In this document: positions 26,311 through 37,116 of the stretch, one piece after another | Layout of the letters: each line of letters starts with the position of its first letter | Position numbering within the stretch: the first letter of the stretch is position 1 | From: Chloroflexus sp. MS-G | Lineage (GTDB): Bacteria > Chloroflexota > Chloroflexia > Chloroflexales > Chloroflexaceae | Length of the DNA stretch: 63,683 nt | NCBI RefSeq assembly: GCF_000735195.1 | Contig: NZ_JPIM01000011.1 | Span: 1-63,683, forward strand | Direction of reading: 5' to 3' | The notes under the pieces: model-generated | The model's database searches: none | What the model was told of the DNA's origin: nothing | What the model saw: the letters and a program-made list of their open reading frames with translations, nothing else | Program-made: the position numbers and the translations under genes

Positions 26311-26660
26311 TGCAGATCGCGTTTCCATACAGGATTGACGGCAGTGGTCGAACCGCTCAGGCCAACGAAGATGAACATATCCGTCATCTGATCGAGCAAC
26401 TGCTCTTCACTACTCCCGGTGAACGAGTGAATCGACCGACCTTCGGCACCGGGTTGCGCCAGTTACTCTTTGCCCCAAACAGTACCGAGCTGGCTACTGC
26501 CCTTGAGTTTATGGTTCAGGGAGCCTTGCAAGAGTATCTGGGCGAATTGATTCGGGTTGAGGCGCTGGCAATCACGGCTGAAGATGAGAAGTTGCATGTG
26601 ACGGTGCAGTACGTGGTGCAACGCACCCAGCAGCGACGTGTCGTCGAGATTGCGAGTTAA
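26310..26660 (+). CDS. gp25/GPW-like baseplate wedge protein (Afp9-like)
   Basis: A 116-residue gp25-family protein. The family's signature acidic turn is seen in FTTPGERVNRPTFGTGLRQLLF, followed by a beta-strand segment including VTVQYVV. It caps the sheath-initiating end of the baseplate. ATG at 26310 shares a base with the PAAR-like gene's stop; the earlier in-frame codon at 26247 lies deep inside that gene and is rejected. Confidence 0.93.
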
Positions 26661-26663
26661 GGT

Positions 26664-29174
26664 ATGGGAATGCAGTTTCGTTGTGCCAATGTGCGGCGGG
26701 CACAGGTGTTGAGCACTGCGGCTATACCGCTAAACGGGATCGATTTTCTCGAAGTGCTCGACCAGGACGCACCGGCTGGTTCGCCACGCCAGCGAACCTT
26801 GTTGGTGCGAATGCTAAAGCCGGCGCCATGGGGGTTGCCAGCACTTAATGTTCGGATCGATGGTGGTGTACGCATAACCGGGATTAACGTTCTGTGGGTG
26901 TTGCGTGCCGCTGATGCGAGTCCGGCTGACGTGAGTGCCGGACGGATAACCAACGCCGAGCGGACTTTTTATAACAATCTGCCGGCTGCCGACCGCACGC
27001 TGGTAGTACGAGTTGATCAGGCCGGCGATTTTGCGCCTTATACCTTCAGGCTGACGCGTTCAGCGACCGATCCAACCCCACCAGATGGTTTCGATCCTAT
27101 TCTTTGTACGGTTGATTTTTCCTTCAAGGTCGATTGTCCTGATGAGTTCGATTGTGCTCGCGATCAGGCGTGTCCGCCAGCACCTGAAGGATCGCCCCCC
27201 ATCGATTATCTGGCCCGCGATTACGCCAGCCTGCGCCAGATGTTGTTTGATCGTCTGGCAGTCGTTGCACCAGATTGGCGAGAGCGTAACCCCGCCGATC
27301 TGGGTGTGGCAATTGTTGAGGGGTTGGCCTACATTGGCGATTACCTCAGCTATTACCAGGATGCAGTAGCTACCGAAGCTTATCTCGATACGGCACGGCG
27401 ACGAGTCTCGCTGCGTCGTCATGCCCGTTTGCTCGATTATCGCCCGCACGATGGCGTGAATGCTCGTACCTGGGTACAGATTCAGGTTGATGCACCGCTA
27501 ACCCTGCCCGCTGCTACACCATTGTTGACACGAGTTGGTGGTGTTCCTGTGCGTCTGCTGCCTGATTCTGCTGAATTACGTATGGCCCGTCAACAACAGC
27601 CGCTGGTCTTCGAGACAATGCATGAGGCGCGACTGTTTCCTGCTCACAACCAGATGACCTTCTACACCTGGGGTGATGAAGGGTGCTGTCTGCCCGTCGG
27701 GAGCACGCAGGCGACTCTGCGTGGTGATTTCAGTGCAACCCTGCATCCCGGTGATGTGTTAGTGTTCATCGAACAGCGCAGTCCGCAAACCGGCTATCGC
27801 GCCGATGCCGATCCGAACCGACGCCACGCTGTGCGTCTGACCCGGCTCACCGCCGGGCTTGATCCATTGGGTGGACAGTTTGCCGATCCGCCAACGAATG
27901 ATCCGGTTGCTGTGACCGAGATCGAATGGATGGTTGCTGATGCCTTGCCGTTCATCCTCGATCTGAGTGATGTTGCCGTCCCTGTCGATGATCGTGATGA
28001 GACCAATCAATCACGCCAACCGGCCAGTGTGGTGTTGGGCAATATTGTGCTGGCCGATCATGGCGAAACGCTGCCCGTTGAACCGTTACCGGCAGTGAGC
28101 GATCCCTTACGATACCGTCCGGTGTTAAGCCGTACCGGTATTACTTTCGTCGCGCCCTTCGTGCCTACCGATCACACGCTCCCGGCTACGCATCTGGTTA
28201 GCGATGCCAGACCATCCCTCACCCTACCGGCAGTTTCCTTAACCAGTCCTGCCGGTCAGTGGCAGCCGGTTCCCGACTTGCTCGGTAGCAATCGATTTCA
28301 GACTGAATTTGTCGGGGAATTAGAGCAAGATGGTCGTTTGTACCTGCGTTTTGGCGATGGTCGGCATGGGCGACTGCCGCTAATGGGTGAATCCTTTGTT
28401 GCCCGTTATCGTGTGGGGAGCGGTACTGCCGGCAATATTGGCGCCGATGCGCTGGCCCATATTATCACTGCCGAGAGTGGTATTCGCCGTGTACGTAATC
28501 CACTCCCTGCGCGTGGTGGGAGCGAACCAGAGTCAATCGAGGCGATCCGTCAGTACGCACCGCACGCCTTTCGCCGACAGGAGCGGGCTGTCACGCCCGC
28601 CGACTACGCATCGATGGCCGAGCGCCATCCTGAAGTACAACGTGCTGTTGCCACTCGACGCTGGACAGGGAGCTGGTATACGATCTTTATTACTGTTGAT
28701 CGGCGTGGTGGCTTGCCAGTGGATGCCAATTTTGAGGCTGAGCTGCGCGCATTTCTCGAACGGTACCGGATGGCCGGGCAGGATGTCGAGATCGACGGGC
28801 CGATCTACGTTGCGCTCGATCTGGCTTTTGTGGTATGCGTTGCCCCCGGTTTCTTTACCGCCGATGTAAAAGCGGCATTGCTTGAACGGTTCAGCCCACG
28901 TAACTTTTTTCATCCCGACAATTTTACGTTTGGTCAGCCGGTATATCTCAGCCAGATCGTAGCAGCGGCAATGGCTATTCCCGGTGTGCGCTGGATTGAT
29001 ACAGCAGGCGGTCCCGGTAAACCGACGCGCTTTCAGCGTTGGGGCCAGGCGCCACGTGGCGAATTGGCAAAAGGACAGATCGCTGTCGGTCGGCGTGAGA
29101 TTGTCCGCTGTGACAACGATCCAAACCGACCCGAACATGGGCGATTGGAGTTCATCATGGAAGGTGGTCAATGA
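26664..29174 (+). CDS. Baseplate wedge protein, J/gp6-like (Afp11-like)
   Basis: An 836-residue putative baseplate assembly protein. The N-terminal ~150 residues form a beta-rich domain. A Cys-rich hinge (CTVDFSFKVDC, DEFDCARDQACPP) follows at about 150-175. Then comes the wedge core with IDYLARDYASLRQMLFDRLA and LAYIGDYLSYYQDAVATEAYLDTA, common to eCIS gp6 homologues. A J-type beta sandwich (YLRFGDGRHGRLP, VGSGTAGNIG, RRQERAVTPADYASMAERHPEVQRA) occupies about 560-680. Four-base overlap with the second J-type gene. Confidence 0.9.
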   Translation: MGMQFRCANVRRAQVLSTAAIPLNGIDFLEVLDQDAPAGSPRQRTLLVRMLKPAPWGLPALNVRIDGGVRITGINVLWVLRAADASPADVSAGRITNAERTFYNNLPAADRTLVVRVDQAGDFAPYTFRLTRSATDPTPPDGFDPILCTVDFSFKVDCPDEFDCARDQACPPAPEGSPPIDYLARDYASLRQMLFDRLAVVAPDWRERNPADLGVAIVEGLAYIGDYLSYYQDAVATEAYLDTARRRVSLRRHARLLDYRPHDGVNARTWVQIQVDAPLTLPAATPLLTRVGGVPVRLLPDSAELRMARQQQPLVFETMHEARLFPAHNQMTFYTWGDEGCCLPVGSTQATLRGDFSATLHPGDVLVFIEQRSPQTGYRADADPNRRHAVRLTRLTAGLDPLGGQFADPPTNDPVAVTEIEWMVADALPFILDLSDVAVPVDDRDETNQSRQPASVVLGNIVLADHGETLPVEPLPAVSDPLRYRPVLSRTGITFVAPFVPTDHTLPATHLVSDARPSLTLPAVSLTSPAGQWQPVPDLLGSNRFQTEFVGELEQDGRLYLRFGDGRHGRLPLMGESFVARYRVGSGTAGNIGADALAHIITAESGIRRVRNPLPARGGSEPESIEAIRQYAPHAFRRQERAVTPADYASMAERHPEVQRAVATRRWTGSWYTIFITVDRRGGLPVDANFEAELRAFLERYRMAGQDVEIDGPIYVALDLAFVVCVAPGFFTADVKAALLERFSPRNFFHPDNFTFGQPVYLSQIVAAAMAIPGVRWIDTAGGPGKPTRFQRWGQAPRGELAKGQIAVGRREIVRCDNDPNRPEHGRLEFIMEGGQ

Positions 29175-31687
29175 ATACTGATGATCGCTTACAATCCCCT
29201 TGTGGCTGCGATGAACGTCGCGCTGTCCCATCACCCCACTACAACCCTCCTGGTCAGCCCGCGTTGCGCTATCGCCTGGGGACGCATCACTCGTTTCTTC
29301 AGCGTATGATGGCCCGGCTCTCGCAACAGTCTGACGCTACCGGACGACGACCGCTTGCCACCTTGACCACCCGTGATGTTGCCGATCACTCGCTGGCGCT
29401 GCTCGATGCTGCGGCGACCCTGGCCGATGTCCTGACCTTCTATCAGGAACGAATTGCTAACGAAGGTTTTTTGCGCACTGCGACTGAACGACAATCGGTA
29501 TTATTCCTGGCCCGTGCAATCGGCTATGAACTCAAACCAGGTGTTGCCGCTTCTACCTATCTCGCCTTTACCCTCGACGATTCCCCCGCTGCTCCGGCGC
29601 AAACGGTTATTCCCGCCGGAACCCAGGTCCAGAGTATTCCGAGCAAACAGGGTGAGCTACCGCAGACCTTCGAGACCACAGATGAGTTTATTGCCCGCAA
29701 GGCATGGAATGCCCTACGGCCACGGTTAACCCGACCTCAAAACCTGAACAAGGGATCGCAAACTCTCTATTTGGCCGGTGTTGATACACGCCTTCAGCCG
29801 GGCGACTATCTGCTCCTGGTTGGAACTGAACGTGAACGCGATCCCGGTAGTGAGCGTTGGGATCTCCGGCGCATCCTGTCTGTTACCCCCTATCCCGATT
29901 CAACCGGCGGCTATACCGTCGTGACCTGGGAACCCGGTCTTGGCTCGGATCGACCATCAATGCTTCCGGCTGCTCAACCGCAGGTGTTTGCCCTCCGGCG
30001 TCATGCCCATCTCTTCGGCTTTAACGCTCCTGATTGGCGCCTTATGCCGGAGACGGTAAAAGGGCAATACTCCGGTCCGAGTCGCCCGCTTCCCGATGAA
30101 TGGCCGGGCTTTTCAATTGACAGTACCAGGCCGCAGATCGAACTCGATGCAGCGTATCCGAAAATCGTCTCGGGGAGCTGGGTAGCCCTGCTCACTCCCG
30201 GCTACACCGAACTCTACCGCGTGATCCGTAACGAGTCGGTCGGGGTGGCGAACTTTGCCCTTTCTGGTCAGGTGACGCGCCTCACCGTCGATACCACCGA
30301 GAACCTCAGTCGCTTTGCCCGCCGGGCCACGCTGGTGCTGGCCGAAAGTGAGTTGTTACCGCTGGCGCCTGAGCCAGTTGTGGAACCGATTACCGGTAAG
30401 CAGATTGAGCTGGCCGGTGTCGTACATGATCTCTATCAAAATCAACCACTCATCGTCAGTGGAAAACTCTCGCCGCACGATGAGCATCCGACCGCAGTGG
30501 TAGTTTTCGTAGAAGCAGTGTATCCCGGTCTCGATTTCACCACCGTCGTATTACGTGACAAGGGTTTAGACTCGCTCAAGCTGATCCGCTCGACAACGGT
30601 CATCTATGCGAACGTCGTTGCGGCCACGCACGGTGAAACGACCAGTGCCTCCATCGGAAGTGGCGACGGTAGTCGATCTCACCAACGCTTCAAGCTCAAA
30701 AAGGCTCCCTTGACCTATGTCTCCGCCAGTACGCCCACCGGTACAGCATCAACGTTAACCGTGTGTGTCAACGGTGTGACCTGGACCGAAATCCCTTCGC
30801 TCTATCACGCTGATCCCACCGATCAAACCTATGTGGTGCGGATTGCTGATGACGGCACAGCAACGGTGCTCTTCGGTGATGGAGTGCGCGGGGCGCGTCT
30901 GCCCACTGGCCAGGAGAATATTGTTGCTACCTATCGGTTTGGCATCGGGAGGGATGGAGAGGTAGATGCGGGTGCTCTCAGCCTGCTCAAGACCCGCCCT
31001 CCAGGCGTGCGCAGCGTCACGAATCCGCTGCCTGCGACCGGTGCTGAAGACCCGGAAACGCTTGCCAGTGCACGCACAAATGCGCCACAGACGGTCTTAA
31101 CCCTCGACCGAATCGTCTCCCTGCAAGATTTTACCGATTTCGCTAACGCCTTTGCCGGCATCGGCAAAGCTCAGGCCACCGCATTTCGTCGCGGTGAGCA
31201 GATACTGATCCATCTGACCATCGCTACCGCGAGCGGCGCTTCACCACTCGCCAGCGATCCGCTCTTGATCAACCTGCGCACTGCTATTGATTCCGTGCGT
31301 GATCCGTCTGTTCTGGTCGAGCTGGCCGGTTATACCCGTCTTACCTTCCGCCTCACCGCAACAGTGCAGTACGACCGACGCTATCGGGCTGAGGATGTGC
31401 GTCTGGAAATCGAAAGTAGCCTGCATCACACCTTTTCGTTCGCTGCCCGTGCTTTCGCGCAACCGGTGACCGCAGCCGAAGTCGTCGCGGTCCTCCAATC
31501 GGTCCCCGGCGTAGTGGCAGTTGATCTCGACTCGCTAGCTTACGCCAGCGGTCGTACCGGCTCCTCTCCGTCTTTGCTGCCGGCTCTACCGGCCCGTCAT
31601 ATCGGTTCGACCATTACCTCGGCTGAACTTCTCGTCCTCGATCCAGCCGGAATCAATCTGACGCTCTTCGCCGTGACAGCGCCGTAA
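29171..31687 (+). CDS. Baseplate wedge protein, J/gp6-like (Afp12-like)
   Basis: An 838-residue second wedge protein, distantly related to the previous one. Shared elements are a helical start (HHSFLQRMMARLSQQ, LLDAAATLADVLTFYQERIANEGFLRTA), a central beta region and the J-type block VLFGDGVRGARLPTGQENIVATYRFG ... RIVSLQDFTDFANAFAGIGKAQA. In Afp/PVC, Afp11 and Afp12 pair as a heterodimeric wedge around the hub. This gene starts in an ATGA overlap with its partner. Confidence 0.9.
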   Translation: MNTDDRLQSPCGCDERRAVPSPHYNPPGQPALRYRLGTHHSFLQRMMARLSQQSDATGRRPLATLTTRDVADHSLALLDAAATLADVLTFYQERIANEGFLRTATERQSVLFLARAIGYELKPGVAASTYLAFTLDDSPAAPAQTVIPAGTQVQSIPSKQGELPQTFETTDEFIARKAWNALRPRLTRPQNLNKGSQTLYLAGVDTRLQPGDYLLLVGTERERDPGSERWDLRRILSVTPYPDSTGGYTVVTWEPGLGSDRPSMLPAAQPQVFALRRHAHLFGFNAPDWRLMPETVKGQYSGPSRPLPDEWPGFSIDSTRPQIELDAAYPKIVSGSWVALLTPGYTELYRVIRNESVGVANFALSGQVTRLTVDTTENLSRFARRATLVLAESELLPLAPEPVVEPITGKQIELAGVVHDLYQNQPLIVSGKLSPHDEHPTAVVVFVEAVYPGLDFTTVVLRDKGLDSLKLIRSTTVIYANVVAATHGETTSASIGSGDGSRSHQRFKLKKAPLTYVSASTPTGTASTLTVCVNGVTWTEIPSLYHADPTDQTYVVRIADDGTATVLFGDGVRGARLPTGQENIVATYRFGIGRDGEVDAGALSLLKTRPPGVRSVTNPLPATGAEDPETLASARTNAPQTVLTLDRIVSLQDFTDFANAFAGIGKAQATAFRRGEQILIHLTIATASGASPLASDPLLINLRTAIDSVRDPSVLVELAGYTRLTFRLTATVQYDRRYRAEDVRLEIESSLHHTFSFAARAFAQPVTAAEVVAVLQSVPGVVAVDLDSLAYASGRTGSSPSLLPALPARHIGSTITSAELLVLDPAGINLTLFAVTAP

Positions 31688-31735
31688 GTTGCGGTTGCGA
31701 CCTATGCCAGAGAGCTGCTTTACGAAAGGACTGTT

Positions 31736-33901
31736 ATGGTCATCCATCCTCGTGACCGATTGTACGAACTGTTACCGGCCGTCTATCGGAGTCGTGACGC
31801 CGGGCAGGGTGAGCCGCTACGGGCACTCTTGACCATTATCGGTGATGAGTTGGCCCGTATCGAGACCGACATCGCCGATCTCTACGACGATTGGTTTATC
31901 GAAACCTGCGCCGAATGGTTGATCCCGTACATTGGTGATCTCCTCGGCGTTCGCCCCCTCCACGAACTAACCGCCGTTACCGACCTGAGTCTGCGGGCGT
32001 ATGTGGCCAATACCCTGCGCTATCGCCGCCGCAAGGGTACGGCGCCGGTTCTCGAACAACTGGCTCGTGATGTCACCGGCTGGCCTTGTCGCGTGGTTGA
32101 ATACTTTGAACGCCTAGTAACGACTCAACATCTCAATCACATCCGGCTCCATAGCCCGGCGACTGCTTCATTGCGCGATGCCAATCGCCTTGAACTGACG
32201 AACAGCCCTCTTACAACGCTCAATCGCACTGCCGAAGTACGCCGGATCGAGATTGGGCGTGGTCGCTACAACATCCCCAACCTTGGCCTGCACTTGTGGC
32301 GCTTACAACCCTACGTTGTTCAGGGTGTCATGCCCCGACCGGTCACCGATCCGCCCGATGGTCGCTACTGGTTTAGTCCACTCGGCAACGACATCCCACT
32401 CTTCAACCGACCCCGTACCGAACTCGAAATTACCCAACTGGCAAGCGAACCCGACCTACCGGTACCCTTGCGTCGACGCGCCCTTGCCGACGATCTCACG
32501 GCTCTGCGTCGAGGCCTGATCAGCGACAGTACCTACCTCTCGCTTGTTCGTCCTGCATTCCAGATTGCGGTACCTGATGGTACAGGTACGCTGAGACCGA
32601 TTCCTGCCGCCGAAATCCTCATCTGCGATCTCCGTGATTGGCGCCGTCCACCGACCAGTATAGCCTACGGCCCACAATCATTCCCCATTCGAGTTGCCGT
32701 TGATCCGCAACGTGGACGGATCGCCTTTCCTGCTGGTATAGTCCCATCCGATCTGCTGGTCAACTACACCTACGGCTTCGTTGCTGACATTGGCGGCGGC
32801 CCCTACTCGCGACACTCAACCCTTGTCAACCCTACCCCCGGTGATTTTGCAGCCACTGTCGCTCGCCGTAGCACCGCCGATGTTACCACTACCACGCTTG
32901 CGGCTGCACTTGCCGCCTGGAGCACTTCATCGGCGCCTGTCGGTGTCATCACCATTCTCGACAGCGCCACCTATGCTGAAGACATTACCATCACGATGAC
33001 TCCCGGTCGCACGCTGGTCATTCAGGCTGCTGACGGTCAGCGCCCTCTGATCCGCCTGATCAACCCGCTACGCATTGTCGGTAACGGCGACCGGGCAACG
33101 CTCAACCTAAACGGCCTCTGGCTCGAAGGCGGGATCGAACTTGCTGCAGGTAGTCTCGAACGGTTAGTCATCCAGCATTGCACTCTGGTACCCGGCTGGC
33201 AGATCGACGCGACCGGTGCCCCTCAATTTCCTGACCGCCCCAGCATTCAGGCTCTTGCCCCTAATCCGGATCTGCGCGTCGAACTCACACGGAGCATCAG
33301 CGGCGCGTTGTATCTGGCAGAGGATGCGGACGGTCTGCTTGCCGACGATTCAATCATCGACGCCTTCGCGCCGGCCAGGCCAGCCTGCGCGGCCGGTGCC
33401 AGTGGGGAGAAGATCGGACCGCCGGCCAGTTTTGTTCGCTGCACCGTATATGGCGAAGTGCGGGTTCGGCAAACCGATCTCATTTCAGAAAGCCTGATGC
33501 TAGGGCGCGTATTGGCTGCCCGCCGCCAGATCGGTTGTAGCCGTTTCAGTTTTCTGGCTCCCAGATCGCGAGTACCCCGTCGCTTCCGTTGCCAGCCCGA
33601 TCTTGCCCTTACCGCTGAAGCCGCCGCCCGTGGGCAACCACTCTCTGCTCTGACGGCTGCGCAGCGTCAGGCGATTACGCTCTCAGTCACCCCATCGTTT
33701 ACCAGCACCCGGTTTGGTCATCCGGCCTATATGCAACTCGCTCGTGCGTGTCCGCTTCCCATTATCCAGGGCGCCGAAGATGGAAATGAAATGGGTGCTT
33801 TCTATCTCGTTCAACAAACCTACCGCCTCACCAATCTTCAGATCGCCTTGAATGAATATCTGCGGGTTGGTCTTGCGGCAGGGGTTTGGTTGGTAACTTA
33901 G
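31736..33901 (+). CDS. gpI-like tail protein with C-terminal beta-helix region
   Basis: A 721-residue protein. Residues about 1-180 match phage tail protein I types (RLYELLPAVYRSRDAGQGEP, LYDDWFIETCAEWLIPYIGDLLG, LRYRRRKGTAPVLEQLARDVTGWP). The rest is beta-rich, with a pectate-lyase-like or parallel beta-helix stretch at about 400-620 (ITILDSATYAEDITITMTPG, LNLNGLWLEGGIEL, LERLVIQHCTLVPG, IGPPASFVRCTVYGEV). It probably links the baseplate to fibres or itself contacts the target. ATG at 31736 follows AAAGGACTGTT. Confidence 0.82.
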   Translation: MVIHPRDRLYELLPAVYRSRDAGQGEPLRALLTIIGDELARIETDIADLYDDWFIETCAEWLIPYIGDLLGVRPLHELTAVTDLSLRAYVANTLRYRRRKGTAPVLEQLARDVTGWPCRVVEYFERLVTTQHLNHIRLHSPATASLRDANRLELTNSPLTTLNRTAEVRRIEIGRGRYNIPNLGLHLWRLQPYVVQGVMPRPVTDPPDGRYWFSPLGNDIPLFNRPRTELEITQLASEPDLPVPLRRRALADDLTALRRGLISDSTYLSLVRPAFQIAVPDGTGTLRPIPAAEILICDLRDWRRPPTSIAYGPQSFPIRVAVDPQRGRIAFPAGIVPSDLLVNYTYGFVADIGGGPYSRHSTLVNPTPGDFAATVARRSTADVTTTTLAAALAAWSTSSAPVGVITILDSATYAEDITITMTPGRTLVIQAADGQRPLIRLINPLRIVGNGDRATLNLNGLWLEGGIELAAGSLERLVIQHCTLVPGWQIDATGAPQFPDRPSIQALAPNPDLRVELTRSISGALYLAEDADGLLADDSIIDAFAPARPACAAGASGEKIGPPASFVRCTVYGEVRVRQTDLISESLMLGRVLAARRQIGCSRFSFLAPRSRVPRRFRCQPDLALTAEAAARGQPLSALTAAQRQAITLSVTPSFTSTRFGHPAYMQLARACPLPIIQGAEDGNEMGAFYLVQQTYRLTNLQIALNEYLRVGLAAGVWLVT

Positions 33902-33993
33902 TGGGTACGACGTCACACTGATAACACAAAAGAGACCATAAATCATCAACAATGTCCTATGTCCTGGTTTCTTCTTCCTGCAAGGAGTTTGCC

Positions 33994-36900
33994 ATGCGCG
34001 GTGATTTTACTCGCTGGACGTTCAATCGAACCAGGCATTACAGTGGCGTTCTCAACCAACAAGGGCGAGTCGCACTTGATGCTGACTGGAATGAACAGAT
34101 TGCCATTGATCTCGATGATGACCGCACCTCGCGTAGCGATCTGGTCGGTCTGTGCGGCGGTCCCCAGGGTCAGGCCGGTTTCGACATTGTCATAATTGCT
34201 GGTGTGCTCAGTGTAACCGCAGGTCGTTATTACGTGGCCGGGATTCGGGTTGAAAACGAGCAAACAGTTGCCATCACTGCACAACCCGATTTCCCGGTTC
34301 GTAGTCTGGCTGAAGTGGCCGGTCTGTCCGCTGATGCATCCTTACCTCCCGGTTCCTATCTTGCCTATCTGGACGTTTGGGAAAGGCACATCACCGCGCT
34401 CGATGATCCAGCACTACGCGAGGTTGCATTGGGTGGACCCGATACAACGACTCGTTTGCAGGTTATGGCCCAGGTGAAACTCTTGCGCATTGGCGATCCC
34501 AATCCTGCCCTCGATTGTGCTACCTCACCTGCCGGCTGGGCGGCCTTATTGGCTGGCAGTAGTGGTCGCCTTGAAGCCCGTGCCGAACCTGATCCCACCG
34601 TCAGCGATCCATGCGTTGTTCCTGCGGACGCGGGCTATCGCGGGCTGGAAAATCAACTTTATCGGGTTGAAGTACATCGCATTGTCTCACCGACGCGCAT
34701 TGCGCTCAAATGGTCACGTGACAATGGCTCTGTCGTCGTAGGCTGGACTGGACAGGATGCTCTTAATCCAAATCGGCTTACGGTCAGCAGCACCGGTCGC
34801 GATGATATATTGGGTTTAGCGCCAAATCAATGGGTCGAGTTAACCGATGATGATCGCGAGAAGCGGGGCGAGTCTGGCCCGCTGGTGAAAATTGTCCAGA
34901 TCGAAGGCAACGTTGTCACTATTGATCCTGCCGGTCAAACAATTCTGTACAGTGCTTTCTCCCGCAACCCCAAAATGCGGCGCTGGGATATGCCTGATGG
35001 CGAACTGGTAGTTACAACTGGCGCGAACGCCTGGACTAATCTCGAACAGGGAGTGCAGATTCGGCTCAAGCCAGGAACCTTCCGTCCCGGTGATTACTGG
35101 TTCATTCCGGCGCGGGTCGTGACCGGTACGATTGAATGGCCGCTCGATGCAACTGGGCAGCCGATCCCACAACTGCCGCACGGAATCCGGCATGCGTATT
35201 GTAAATTGGCGCTGCTCGATTTTGATGGTAATGTCTGGACGAAACGGAGTGACTGTCGCCGTCTCTTCCCACCATTAACCGAGTCCATCCACTTTTACGG
35301 GGTCGGTGGCGACGGTCAATCGGTGTTACCAGGTGAGATGTTGCCTCAACCGTTGCAGGTTGCAGTGACTAACGGCCAGCAGCCAGTAAATAATGCGCGG
35401 GTGCGCTTTCGACTGGCGCCTCAAACCGCTGCCGGGCAGCTCATTGCCGGTAGTGCGGCCGGTACGAGTATCGATGTCACGACTGGCCAAAATGGTATCT
35501 ACTCCTGTCAGTGGCGTCCTGATCCTGCCGTTCAGAGTCAGCGCGTAGAAGCCTTCCTGGTTGAGATCGATGGCAAGCCATTTGTCAATAGTGCTGGCGA
35601 ACCGGTGCTCCCCCGTGTCTTCTTTAACGCCAGCCTCGAACGGCGTGGTCGTAGTGGCTGTTGCGTGACGATCGGGTTTGACGGCGACTTCCCTGATCTC
35701 AACGCTGCGTTGAAAGAATTACTGGCGCGTGGCGAACGTCGCCTCTTGTTCTGCCTGCGTCCTGGTGTTCACGAAGTTGGTGGCCTTCGCCTCGATCCTT
35801 CGCTCACCGATCGTCCCTTCCATCTCGAAATAAAGGGCTGTGGTCTCGCTACCGATCTGCGTCTGACTGCACCGCTAGATTTGGTTGGTATCGACACCGT
35901 TGTCCTCCACAACCTTGCTATCACCGTTGACTTTATTCCCACACCAGGGACGGCTGCGCTTGCGCTCACTCGCTGCCCACACGTGATCATCACCGACAAC
36001 TTCATCAGTGGTATGACGGCAACAGGGGGCGTACAAGATGATCGGCCTGGTGGTAGCGCATTGTTGGCCATTGTCGATAGTGATACAGTTCGCCTGAATA
36101 ATAATACCTTCATGGCAGCCATATCTGCACGCACCTTTCCCCCGCTACGTGAACTCTTTGCAAAGGCTGAATTGGCAACGCTGGCCGATCTCTTTGCCGA
36201 TGATCAACGGATCATCACTCCAGAATGGCGCGAACTGGCCCAAAAAGTAGTTGAAGAGCTGATCGGTCTCAATATCGACCAGCGCCAGCAACGTTCTCGT
36301 GCAGTTGCAGCTCAGGTCTCAGAACGCATCGGTTCTTTATCTTTCGGCGAAGTATTACAGCTTTCGAAACTGATCGTCGCTCTGAACAACCCTCAAGTCA
36401 ATGCAGCAACGCTCTTCGATATCCTTTTTGATCTGCGCATCGCCGCCGTAAAATCACGCCCCGGTACAGCCATTATGCTTCATCAGCGACGTGCGTTCGT
36501 CGCTGAGAGTATCGGTCTGATCGCTGACGTTCTTGACGAAGACGACATGATCCTGCTTGAACACAACCGCATTGCCGGAATCATCAGTCTTTACGGTATG
36601 CCGGCGCCAGGCGAGCAAATTGCGAATCTGGCTGAGCGTCTACGTAGTTTTGATCGCCAACCAAACGAACCGGGCGGATCGCGCTTACAACTCAGTAGTG
36701 CTCTTATGGGCACGATCCATCTGCGCAGCAACCATCTGGTATCGCTCACTATTGGTGCTGCCCTCCTCACTACATTGCAGAAATTGCTCGATCAGGAGAC
36801 TCCTGTTCTATCCGAAGACATCTGTGCTCGTCTCTTACTCGATAGCAACATCATTGAAGGAGTGTTCAGTATCACGCTTAGCCGAAACTTGATTATGCAA

Positions 36901-37116
36901 GCCAACACCTTTACCGCAATGGCTGCCCCCCTCGGCCGTGCATCCTCTGTCAACATAAGTACCGGCGCGGGAGTTGGTTCTGCCGTCAGCACTCTTGGCT
37001 GGTGTCTCGCTGATGTTGCCACCTACCTGGGAAATCAGGGGCCTGATCAGGGAGTCTTATTTGACATCGCTCGTCAGAGCGAACGGGTTGCGAACCTGCA
37101 ATTACAGATTCGATAA
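33994..37116 (+). CDS. DUF6519 protein with beta-helix, candidate tail fibre
   Basis: A 1040-residue protein, the last gene of the locus. Residues about 1-200 are a DUF6519-type domain (MRGDFTRWTFNRTRHYSGVL, NQQGRVALDADWNEQIAIDL). A middle region includes an Ig-like stretch near 440-550. From about 560 to 700 and again from 840 on there is a right-handed beta-helix-like pattern (LLFCLRPGVHEVGGL, IDTVVLHNLAITV, CPHVIITDNFISGM, TIHLRSNHLVSLTIGAAL). ATG at 33994 follows AAGGAG at 6-base spacing; a longer frame from 33952 lacks a site. The fold and terminal position suit host recognition, but no known adhesin motif is visible. Confidence 0.75.
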   Translation: MRGDFTRWTFNRTRHYSGVLNQQGRVALDADWNEQIAIDLDDDRTSRSDLVGLCGGPQGQAGFDIVIIAGVLSVTAGRYYVAGIRVENEQTVAITAQPDFPVRSLAEVAGLSADASLPPGSYLAYLDVWERHITALDDPALREVALGGPDTTTRLQVMAQVKLLRIGDPNPALDCATSPAGWAALLAGSSGRLEARAEPDPTVSDPCVVPADAGYRGLENQLYRVEVHRIVSPTRIALKWSRDNGSVVVGWTGQDALNPNRLTVSSTGRDDILGLAPNQWVELTDDDREKRGESGPLVKIVQIEGNVVTIDPAGQTILYSAFSRNPKMRRWDMPDGELVVTTGANAWTNLEQGVQIRLKPGTFRPGDYWFIPARVVTGTIEWPLDATGQPIPQLPHGIRHAYCKLALLDFDGNVWTKRSDCRRLFPPLTESIHFYGVGGDGQSVLPGEMLPQPLQVAVTNGQQPVNNARVRFRLAPQTAAGQLIAGSAAGTSIDVTTGQNGIYSCQWRPDPAVQSQRVEAFLVEIDGKPFVNSAGEPVLPRVFFNASLERRGRSGCCVTIGFDGDFPDLNAALKELLARGERRLLFCLRPGVHEVGGLRLDPSLTDRPFHLEIKGCGLATDLRLTAPLDLVGIDTVVLHNLAITVDFIPTPGTAALALTRCPHVIITDNFISGMTATGGVQDDRPGGSALLAIVDSDTVRLNNNTFMAAISARTFPPLRELFAKAELATLADLFADDQRIITPEWRELAQKVVEELIGLNIDQRQQRSRAVAAQVSERIGSLSFGEVLQLSKLIVALNNPQVNAATLFDILFDLRIAAVKSRPGTAIMLHQRRAFVAESIGLIADVLDEDDMILLEHNRIAGIISLYGMPAPGEQIANLAERLRSFDRQPNEPGGSRLQLSSALMGTIHLRSNHLVSLTIGAALLTTLQKLLDQETPVLSEDICARLLLDSNIIEGVFSITLSRNLIMQANTFTAMAAPLGRASSVNISTGAGVGSAVSTLGWCLADVATYLGNQGPDQGVLFDIARQSERVANLQLQIR

